19,551 bases of DNA from contig JAVBQJ010000120.1 in NCBI GenBank assembly GCA_031549115.1, positions 1 through 19,551 of the forward strand, given 5' to 3'. Source of the stretch: JAVBQJ01 sp031549115. Lineage in GTDB: Bacteria > Verrucomicrobiota > Lentisphaeria > Victivallales > Victivallaceae. Positions 14,354-19,551 of this stretch are shown here, in pieces. The notes beneath the pieces are model-generated. The model searched no databases, had not been told where the DNA came from, and saw nothing but the letters and a program-made list of their open reading frames with translations. Position 1 is the stretch's first letter; the number at the start of each line of letters is the position of its first letter. A program made the translations under genes and the position numbers.

Positions 14354-15043
14354 ATGGATGCGCTGGGAGAATTGCAGTCGGTGACATTGGCGGACGGCGT
14401 GGAAAGCCGCCTCCTGGAATACATGCGCGAAGCCGGCCTGGAACCGGGCGACGCGTTGCCGAAAGAAGAGGAGATCGCCGCGTCGTTGAATGTCAGCCGC
14501 CACATCGTCCGCGAGGGCGTCAGCCGGCTCAAAGCGCTGGGAATCGTCGAATCCCGGAAGCGGCGCGGCATGGTGATGAAGCAGCCGAGCGCGTTTGCCG
14601 GGCTGCGGAAGCTGGCGGAGGCGGATCTGTTCAGCGGGCGCGAGCGCGAGGAGTTCATGGAGCTCCGGGTGGTGCTGGAGCTGGGGATGTGCGATTTCGT
14701 CTTTGCGCGCAAGACGCCGGAGGCGCTGGCGCAGCTGCGCGCTGTCGCCGGCGAACCGAATTCCTCGATGCAGCGTTACCTTTCCGAGGTGGATTTCCAT
14801 GCCTCGTTGATCGAGATCGGCGGCAACGGCATCGCCTGCCAGTTCCGGGAAATTCTGGTCAACGTATTCAAACCGATTTACGAGGGCAAGCCGTGGTACG
14901 GCTGGAAGGGGCGCACCCCGACCCACCATGAAATCTGCGACGTGCTGGAGCACGGCACCCTGAGCGCATTCCACGCGATCATGCGCGAGCATCTGGCCCC
15001 TTACCTGGATCATATTAAAACACTGGCCGAAAAACGCGGCTGA
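14354..15043 (+). CDS. FadR-subfamily GntR regulator (FCD domain)
   Basis: The protein has 229 residues. The winged helix is at 14-78 (PGDALPKEEEIAASLNVSRHIVREGVSRLKALGIVE). The all-helical FCD ligand domain is at about 100-222 with the metal/acid-binding residues D147 and H149 (EVDFHASL), H191/H192 (THHEI) and H213 (REHLAPY). FCD regulators usually bind carboxylated metabolites such as sugar acids, and this one keeps the metal ligands. I start at ATG 14354, with AGGGG upstream. An in-frame start at 14183 would translate through the perfect promoter and is rejected. It heads the operon with the dehydrogenase 28 nt downstream and very likely represses it from 14309-14333. Confidence 0.9.
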   Translation: MDALGELQSVTLADGVESRLLEYMREAGLEPGDALPKEEEIAASLNVSRHIVREGVSRLKALGIVESRKRRGMVMKQPSAFAGLRKLAEADLFSGREREEFMELRVVLELGMCDFVFARKTPEALAQLRAVAGEPNSSMQRYLSEVDFHASLIEIGGNGIACQFREILVNVFKPIYEGKPWYGWKGRTPTHHEICDVLEHGTLSAFHAIMREHLAPYLDHIKTLAEKRG

Positions 15044-15071
15044 AATATCGCAACACGGGAGACGGTTGATT

Positions 15072-15848
15072 ATGAATGTATTGGAATCGTTTTCGCTGAA
15101 GGGCAAGTGTGCGCTTCTGACCGGCGGCGCCGGCTTGTACGGCCGCCAGATCGTCGCGGCGCTCGCGGAGGCCGGCGCCGAGGTATTCATCGCGGCGCGC
15201 CATCTGGACCAGCTCGAAGCGGTCGCAAAGGATTATGACAACGTCCATGCGCTGCAGTTGGATCTCTCCTCGGAGGAATCGGTGAAAAATGTGGTCGCCG
15301 AAGTGGTGCGCCGCGCCGGCAAACTCGATATCCTGGTGAACAACGCGGTGACGCGCAGCGCGTGTTCCTCGTGGAGCCTGTCGATGGACGAATTCGACAA
15401 AAGCCTGCGGGTCAACGCTTCGGCGCTGTTTCTCCTGACCCGGCTTGCGGCGGAGGATATGAAAAAGCGCCGCGCCGGTTCAATCATCAACATCGGATCT
15501 TACATGGGCATCCGGGGCCCGAACTTCACCAATTACGCCGGAACCGACATGCAGCTCGATCCATCGCCGGCATACTTCTACGAAAAAGGCGGCATGACCA
15601 ACTTCACGCGTTTCGCCGCGTGCGTGCTCGGCCCCGACGGCATCCGGGTCAACTGCCTGCTGCCGGGCGGTTTGCGCACCGACGACCACGAGAGTGTATT
15701 CGTTCGCCAATACAGCGCCAACACGCCGCTCGGACGCCTCGCCAACCAGACCGACCTGAAGGGCGCGATCGTGTTTTTCGCCTCGGACGCATCGGCTTAC
15801 ATCACCGGGACCAATCTGCCGGTGGACGGGGGGTACACGGCCAAATGA
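15072..15848 (+). CDS. Short-chain dehydrogenase/reductase (SDR)
   Basis: The protein has 258 residues, a classical cytoplasmic SDR. The nucleotide motif is TGGAGLYG (17-24), followed by D64 in LQLDLSS and NNAV (90-93; usual NNAG). The catalytic residues are S143 (IGSYMG), Y168 and K172 (YFYEK), and N115. The C-terminal LPVDGGYTA is typical. AAR at 41-43, where an Asp would mark NAD preference, gives R43 and hints at NADP. A close general match is the sugar/sugar-acid dehydrogenase group (gluconate 5-dehydrogenase-like). The start ATG at 15072 has GGGAGA 9 nt upstream; a TTG two codons earlier is less likely. Its stop overlaps the next ATG (15845-15848), so it is coupled to the aldo/keto reductase. 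Confidence 0.9.
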   Translation: MNVLESFSLKGKCALLTGGAGLYGRQIVAALAEAGAEVFIAARHLDQLEAVAKDYDNVHALQLDLSSEESVKNVVAEVVRRAGKLDILVNNAVTRSACSSWSLSMDEFDKSLRVNASALFLLTRLAAEDMKKRRAGSIINIGSYMGIRGPNFTNYAGTDMQLDPSPAYFYEKGGMTNFTRFAACVLGPDGIRVNCLLPGGLRTDDHESVFVRQYSANTPLGRLANQTDLKGAIVFFASDASAYITGTNLPVDGGYTAK

Positions 15849-16705
15849 GTACAGCGAGTTTTTCCCGGCTGATGCTGGGGACGGTGCAATTCGGCCTGAA
15901 TTACGGCATTGCCAATACCGCGGGCAAACCGTCGCTGGACCGGGTCAAGGAAATCCTGCGGTTGGCCTGCGATCACGGCATCGACGCGTTGGACACCGCG
16001 CCGTCGTATGGCGACAGCGAAGAGGTGATCGGCTTGGCGCTGGCGGAGTTGGGTATCGCCGGGAAGTTTCGGCTGGTCACCAAAATCTCCCCGATTCCGG
16101 AGGATGCCGACCCGGCGGAATTCATCGAAACTTCGCTGCGCAACTCACTGCGGCGCCTGAAGACCAAGCAGATCGCGGTGGCGTTGATGCATGCCGAGCA
16201 GGATGTGCGCCATCTGGAGGTGCTCCAGTCGATGGTGGCAAAGGGGCTGATCGCCGGCGCCGGGGTATCGGTGAATACGCTGGAATACGAAGCCAAAGTG
16301 GAACATGCCGACTACCTGCAGATCCCCTGCAATGTGATGGATCACCGTTTCGACCGGTTGTTCCGGGTGCCGCGGCGGCACAACTTCATCCGCAGCGTGT
16401 ATTTGCAGGGATTGCTGCTGATGCCGGAGGAAACGATGTTCCTGAAGGAGCTGGTGCCGTACCGGAGGAAGCTGGAGGCGTTGGGAATGCCGATGGCGGA
16501 GTTGTGCATGCGCTATTTGTTTGCGCTGCCGGGGAATCCGAGCGTGCTGACCGGGGTAGAAACGCCGGAGCAGCTGCGCGAGAACATCCGATTGGCGGAG
16601 CTGGGTCCGTTGGACCCGGAAATGTTCGCTAAAACGGCGGCATGCATCCCCTCATTGAATGAAAAGTGGATCAGCCCCGCCTTCTGGACCGAATACAAAA
16701 AGTAA
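15845..16705 (+). CDS. Aldo/keto reductase
   Basis: The protein has 286 residues and an NADPH-dependent aldo/keto reductase TIM barrel. The catalytic tetrad is visible: D50 and Y55 in DALDTAPSYGDSEE, K80 in LVTKIS, and H116 in ALMHAE. The N-terminal LGTVQFGLNYGIAN is typical of the COG0667 subgroup found in sugar and polysaccharide pathways. The C-terminal part keeps a PGNPSVLTGVETPEQLREN cofactor-loop-like stretch. The ATG lies in an ATGA overlap with the SDR stop, and a G-run at 15828-15833 may act as ribosome-binding site. The paired SDR and aldo/keto reductase suggest successive redox steps on a sugar. Hairpin element C starts at its stop codon. Confidence 0.9.
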   Translation: MSTASFSRLMLGTVQFGLNYGIANTAGKPSLDRVKEILRLACDHGIDALDTAPSYGDSEEVIGLALAELGIAGKFRLVTKISPIPEDADPAEFIETSLRNSLRRLKTKQIAVALMHAEQDVRHLEVLQSMVAKGLIAGAGVSVNTLEYEAKVEHADYLQIPCNVMDHRFDRLFRVPRRHNFIRSVYLQGLLLMPEETMFLKELVPYRRKLEALGMPMAELCMRYLFALPGNPSVLTGVETPEQLRENIRLAELGPLDPEMFAKTAACIPSLNEKWISPAFWTEYKK

Positions 16706-16825
16706 GTGGCACGTGCCACTGCCTGTGGGGTGTCCCTCGTTGGGGACACCCGGAAGGAATATAGCTTGTCCTCCGTAGCCTTTGGCGGAGGAGGAAGCGA
16801 ACTCCGGCGCCGCACCGGCGGCGAA
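16705..16825 (+). repeat. Intergenic hairpin cluster, element C
   Basis: Four hairpins are packed between the aldo/keto reductase stop and the aldolase gene. They are a 16-bp perfect palindrome (16705-16720, centre CACGTG); a 9-bp stem GGGTGTCCC/GGGACACCC with a 6-nt loop (16728-16751); a 7-bp stem TCCTCCG/CGGAGGA (16769-16792); and a CGCCGC/GCGGCG hairpin (16808-16823). The last lies in a 20-nt stretch (16806-16825) identical to the terminal module of repeat A read on the minus strand. There is no T-run, so read-through into the aldolase gene is likely. The remaining bases to 16905 hold the aldolase ribosome-binding site (AAAAAGGAAA) and nothing else recognisable. Confidence 0.7.
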
Positions 16826-16905
16826 AAACCAACCTGTAATTCAGTAAAAAACAACCCACCGTCCCCGATGGCGGTTCAATTGGTCATAAAAAGGAAACGA
16901 CAATC

Positions 16906-17802
16906 ATGAAAAAGGTATTCAGCGCAACGGTGACCCCCTTGTTGGAAGACGGCAGCCTGGACCGCAACGGACTGCGCAACATCATGGAACGCAACATCCG
17001 TCACGGCATGGACGGGGTGTTCCTGCTGGGTTCGATGGGCGAATGGGGCAGCTTCACCGATGAGTTCAAGGAAGACTACGTCCGCGAAAGCTGCGCCCTC
17101 ACCGGCGACCGGATGCAGTTGCTGGTCGGAATCAACGCCACCAGCCTGCCGCTGGCGTTGAAGAATATGGAGCGGTATTCGAAGTATGACTTCGATAGTT
17201 ACGTGTTCATGCTGCCGGGGGCGACTTCGGCGCGGAATCCGGTAAGGTCGATCCTTACAGTGTTGGACGCGGCCGACCGCGGCGTCTACTATTACCATTG
17301 CCCGCCGGTCAACAACGCCAATTTGTCGTTGGCGGACTTCGCCAAAATTCTGGAACACCCGAATCTGAAGGGGATCAAAAATTCCTCGTCGAGCATGTGG
17401 CTGCGGCGCGAACTTTTGTGTCTGCGCGAAGACCGCGGTTTCCAGGCGCTGTTCCTCGAAGGGCAGGAGTGGGCGACCGACGAAGCGCTGATCGTCGGTT
17501 GCGACGGCATGCTGTGCGGACTGGGCGCGCTGGGCTCCAAGGTGATGGTCGGCATCGCCCGCGCCGTCGACGCCGGCAATATCAGGGAGGCGGTGCGGCT
17601 GCAGAATGTGTTCATCCGCATCTTCCACGGTATTTACGGCATCGACCTGTCGACGGTGTGGGCGGGCCAGAAGTACGCGTTGACCAAGCTCGGCGTGATC
17701 GCCACCCCCCATACCCTGGCGCAGGAGATGAGCGTGCTGACGCCGGAGGTCAAACAGCGGATCGAAGCGTGTGTGGAACAATACCGACAGGAGCTGGACT
17801 GA
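16906..17802 (+). CDS. DHDPS/NanA-family pyruvate aldolase
   Basis: The protein has 298 residues, the normal size for class I Schiff-base lyases of the dihydrodipicolinate synthase / N-acetylneuraminate lyase family. Visible features are the pyruvate-carboxylate loop GSMGEWG (42-48; family GSxGE), the catalytic tyrosine Y130 in YYYHCPP, and the Schiff-base lysine K158 in GIKNSSSS. Members make or split C-C bonds between pyruvate and an aldehyde (sialic acid, 2-keto-3-deoxy-sugar acids, lysine precursor). The operon context, with a FadR regulator and two oxidoreductases, favours a catabolic lyase over lysine biosynthesis. The HCPP in place of YNxP is unusual, so the aldehyde partner is uncertain. 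It starts 200 nt after the aldo/keto reductase; its stop is 1 nt before the next ATG. Confidence 0.88.
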   Translation: MKKVFSATVTPLLEDGSLDRNGLRNIMERNIRHGMDGVFLLGSMGEWGSFTDEFKEDYVRESCALTGDRMQLLVGINATSLPLALKNMERYSKYDFDSYVFMLPGATSARNPVRSILTVLDAADRGVYYYHCPPVNNANLSLADFAKILEHPNLKGIKNSSSSMWLRRELLCLREDRGFQALFLEGQEWATDEALIVGCDGMLCGLGALGSKVMVGIARAVDAGNIREAVRLQNVFIRIFHGIYGIDLSTVWAGQKYALTKLGVIATPHTLAQEMSVLTPEVKQRIEACVEQYRQELD

Positions 17803-17803
17803 A

Positions 17804-18259
17804 ATGCTGCGTTATCAGGAAGACAATGAATTGCACCGGGATTTTCACGGCACCACCAACACCACGCTGCAATACATCGCCGATCATTATGGCGTGGAGA
17901 CGCTGAAGCTGCTGCTGCGTCAAACCGGGCGTGAAGTTTACCGGTCGATCCGGGAAAAACTGGAGCGCGGCGACGCCTCCGAGCTGTTGGAGCACCTGAA
18001 CTGGTTTTACCACCGGGAGGGCGCACCCTACACTCTGACGGTGAACGACGACGAAATCCGCTTCGAAGTATTCGAATGCCCGGCGATCCGGCACTTGAAG
18101 AAACTGGGGCTGACGCCGTCGCAGCACATCTGTCTGTCGACCTCGGAGATCAACGCCGGGATGTGCGAAAACACCCCCTGGGAAAGCACGGTGGAAAAAC
18201 GCGGCGAAGCCCACTGCGTCCAAACCTTCCGCCGGAAACAACAGGAAAAAAACCAATGA
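17804..18259 (+). CDS. Small Cys-containing protein, possibly ATC-hydrolase-like
   Basis: The protein has 151 residues. The N-terminal half is helical and acidic (MLRYQEDNELHRDFHG). A beta-hairpin follows (TLTVNDDEIRFEVFE), then C92-P93, C110, C121 and C138. The order 'beta-hairpin, CP, C-x-x-x-D/E region, late Cys' resembles the family named L-2-amino-thiazoline-4-carboxylic acid hydrolase, many members of which have no tested activity. I make this comparison from memory of the pattern, so it is tentative. The ATG at 17804 has AGGAG (17789-17793) upstream and follows the aldolase stop by 1 nt. Its TGA overlaps the next ATG at 18256. It is clearly part of the operon. Confidence 0.6.
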   Translation: MLRYQEDNELHRDFHGTTNTTLQYIADHYGVETLKLLLRQTGREVYRSIREKLERGDASELLEHLNWFYHREGAPYTLTVNDDEIRFEVFECPAIRHLKKLGLTPSQHICLSTSEINAGMCENTPWESTVEKRGEAHCVQTFRRKQQEKNQ

Positions 18260-18783
18260 TACCGAGCGACCATTTTGTGCGTTTTTATAACGAGGTGTTC
18301 AAGTTTCTGGACCGCAAAGGCGATCTGGCGGACTACTACCATGAAATCAGCCGCCACCAGGAGTTCCATTGCCTGCAATGGTTCCGGGAACAGGGGCTGC
18401 AAGGCATGTACGATTACTGGGAGCACATCCGGATCGAAGAAAATTGCGATATGGAACTCACGCTCGCCGGCGACGTGCTGCATCTGCAAATGCGCACCTG
18501 CCCGAGCTTGCACAAGGTAATCGACAACGACGCCGGACCGTGCGAAAAATACTGCGATCATTGCCCCGGCTGGGTATTGCCCCTGATCGCCAAAGCCGGC
18601 CACTGGTGCATCTACGACATCAACGACCGTAAGATTACATCCTGCGACATGTGGATATTCCGCAACCAGGAAGACGCCCGGCGCCATTGGGACGCGCTGC
18701 TGGCCGCCGGACGGCCGCCGGAGGTGTTGTCGAATAATTTCGAGTTGGTGAACGCCGAAGCCGGAATCGCCAATCCGGCATAG
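18256..18783 (+). CDS. Cys-rich protein of unknown function, tandem copy 1
   Basis: I do not recognise a named family for this 175-residue protein. It has eight cysteines (39, 64, 82, 96, 100, 103, 118, 130), many aromatic residues and no signal or membrane segment. The core is ENCDMELTLAGDVLHLQMRTCPS, then GPCEKYCDHCPGW (94-106) with C-x3-C-x2-C, then GHWC. The cysteine cluster suggests Zn or Fe-S binding or a thiol-based active site in the cytoplasm. The protein is too short for a radical-SAM barrel even though the spacing coincides. It starts in an ATGA overlap with the preceding gene. All eight cysteines recur in the tandem copy at 18811. The 12 C-terminal residues are not shared. Confidence 0.8.
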   Translation: MIPSDHFVRFYNEVFKFLDRKGDLADYYHEISRHQEFHCLQWFREQGLQGMYDYWEHIRIEENCDMELTLAGDVLHLQMRTCPSLHKVIDNDAGPCEKYCDHCPGWVLPLIAKAGHWCIYDINDRKITSCDMWIFRNQEDARRHWDALLAAGRPPEVLSNNFELVNAEAGIANPA

Positions 18784-18810
18784 GAGCGCGTACATGAGGG
18801 AAAAACACAA

Positions 18811-19314
18811 ATGATACCGAGCGACCATTTCGTGCGTTTTTATAACGAGGTGTTCAAGTTTCTGGACCGCGAAAACGGTCTGGAGGGTTATTACCAAGAG
18901 ATCAGCCGCCACCAGGAATTCCATTGCCTGCAATGGTTCCGGGAACAGGGGCTGCAAGGCATGCACGATTACTGGGACCATATCCGGATCGAAGAAAATT
19001 GCGATCTGGAACTCAAACTCGATGGCGACATACTGTATTTGTGGATGCGCGCCTGCCCGAGCTTGCGCAAGGCGCTCGACTGCGACGCCGGACCGTGCGA
19101 AAAGTACTGCGACCATTGCCCCGGCTGGGTGCTGCCTTTGATCGCCAAAACTGGCCACTGGTGCATCTGCGACCTCATAGACCGCAAGATTCCCGCCTGC
19201 GAAAAATGGATATTCCGCAACCTGGAAGACGCCCGGCGCCACTGGGACGCGCTGCTGGCCGCCGGACAGCCGCCGGAAATGTTGTCGAATAACTTCGATT
19301 TGGTCGAGGCTTGA
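18811..19314 (+). CDS. Cys-rich protein of unknown function, tandem copy 2
   Basis: This 167-residue paralogue of the 18256 gene is about 80% identical over its length by direct comparison, with the first 20 residues identical. All eight cysteines are kept, including GPCEKYCDHCPGW, and two are added (C91 and C120). The differences cluster at 21-29, 66-91 and 120-132, where paralogues with different ligands or partners would be expected to diverge. The ATG at 18811 has GAGGGA upstream in a 27-nt gap. The upstream GGAAAAA..CA context is similar in both copies, so the duplication included the ribosome-binding site. It is the last gene of the operon. Confidence 0.8.
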   Translation: MIPSDHFVRFYNEVFKFLDRENGLEGYYQEISRHQEFHCLQWFREQGLQGMHDYWDHIRIEENCDLELKLDGDILYLWMRACPSLRKALDCDAGPCEKYCDHCPGWVLPLIAKTGHWCICDLIDRKIPACEKWIFRNLEDARRHWDALLAAGQPPEMLSNNFDLVEA

Positions 19315-19320
19315 AAAAGA

Positions 19321-19339
19321 ATGTGGGGGCTCCTCGCCC
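19321..19339 (+). repeat. Second copy of the stop-proximal motif, cut short
   Basis: This 19-nt stretch matches 193-211 with one mismatch and starts 7 nt after the stop of the last operon gene. At 193-215 the right arm continues CCAC and closes the hairpin. Here the match stops after CGCCC and AT-richer sequence begins, as if the hairpin had been interrupted. Confidence 0.5.
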
Positions 19340-19346
19340 ATAAGCG

Positions 19347-19551
19347 CTAGTCATCAATAATTTGTGAAAACATTTTTAAGTTGGCAGAGACACATGATCT
19401 TTGTCTTTTTCGTTCGGATAGTTTTTGACGGATTGCATGCCAATCCCTCAGGATGACACGCAGCGTGATATCCTGAGGGAAAAGCGCATTGACGAATAAC
19501 TGGTATAGCAACGTTGTTTCACGCCATACACTGTAATGAGACGGCTCAAGA
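19347..19551 (-). CDS. Partial minus-strand ORF at right edge, possible transposase C-terminus
   Basis: Reading inward from the right edge on the minus strand, a frame stays open for 67 codons to a TAG at 19349-19347; its start lies outside the window. The product is basic, with HAIRQKLSERKRQRS near its end. The region is clearly AT-richer than the rest of the window. A C-terminus that stops within about 8 bp of a sequence discontinuity is what an insertion-sequence transposase would look like, but I see no diagnostic DDE motif in this short piece. It could equally be another horizontally acquired gene or a chance open frame. Confidence 0.4.
   Translation of the reverse strand, partial: LEPSHYSVWRETTLLYQLFVNALFPQDITLRVILRDWHAIRQKLSERKRQRSCVSANLKMFSQIIDD
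19444..19480. repeat. Long hairpin inside the right-edge ORF
   Basis: TCCCTCAGGAT (19444-19454) and ATCCTGAGGGA (19470-19480) form an 11-bp perfect stem. After a 2x2 internal loop the stem continues with CACG/CGTG (19457-19467) around a CAG triloop. No T-run follows on either strand. Confidence 0.6.

Noticed and set aside
16806..16825. Factor-independent terminator before the aldolase gene
   Set aside because: GC-rich stems are present but are followed by GAAAAACC, not a T-run. The downstream gene seems to lack its own clear promoter, so read-through is expected.
18541..18567. Radical SAM enzyme suggested by C-x3-C-x2-C in the Cys-rich proteins
   Set aside because: The motif lies at residues 96-103 of a 175-residue protein with no room for the SAM barrel and none of the other SAM motifs.

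Overview
The window is roughly 60% GC, gene-dense bacterial DNA. The best clue to its source is a small secreted protein at 7060-7785 with a prepilin-type N-terminus followed by an H-x9-DG motif. Large families of such proteins, lying beside glycoside hydrolase genes, are typical of Lentisphaerota (Victivallis-like gut bacteria) and related PVC-group organisms. An alpha-L-rhamnosidase tail, a large secreted GH42-like enzyme and a sugar-type regulator fit a polysaccharide-degrading lifestyle. The taxonomic call is an inference; no rRNA gene is present.

Layout. The left edge holds the 3' end of a GH78 alpha-L-rhamnosidase gene (+). A three-domain acetyltransferase/acetyltransferase/GrpB fusion (-) follows, then a long multi-hairpin intergenic repeat (element A) and a fumarylacetoacetate hydrolase family gene (-). 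A promoter region separates this from a + strand pair: a PNPOx-like flavin protein overlapping an AlkD-type DNA glycosylase. Next is a two-gene sulfur operon: a five-domain CoA-disulfide reductase/rhodanese/TusA/DsrE2 fusion and an ArsR-family repressor. Converging on it (-) are a secreted GH42-like enzyme and the prepilin-like protein. A second copy of the repeat (element B) lies upstream of the GH gene and directly downstream of a 759-residue regulator (-) that joins a GntR helix-turn-helix, a LacI-type sugar sensor and a sialidase-like propeller.

Divergent from that regulator is a + strand catabolic cluster. It encodes a FadR-type regulator behind a perfect TTGACA-N17-TATAAT promoter, a short-chain dehydrogenase, an aldo/keto reductase, a hairpin cluster (element C), a DHDPS/NanA-type aldolase, a small Cys protein resembling the ATC-hydrolase family, and two tandem Cys-rich paralogues of unknown function. 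The set looks like oxidation/reduction of a sugar or sugar acid followed by retro-aldol cleavage. The sialidase-like domain on the divergent regulator hints at a sialic-acid-like or other acidic sugar, but the substrate is not shown by the sequence.

The right edge (from about 19340) is visibly AT-richer. It holds the 3' end of a minus-strand reading frame and probably marks an inserted or foreign segment.

The most unusual items are: (1) the GntR-LacI-sialidase fusion; (2) the modular repeats A and B, with conserved and partly compensated stems, a nested mini-module present twice in A, and a terminal module shared with element C; (3) the tandem Cys-rich proteins in the aldolase operon.
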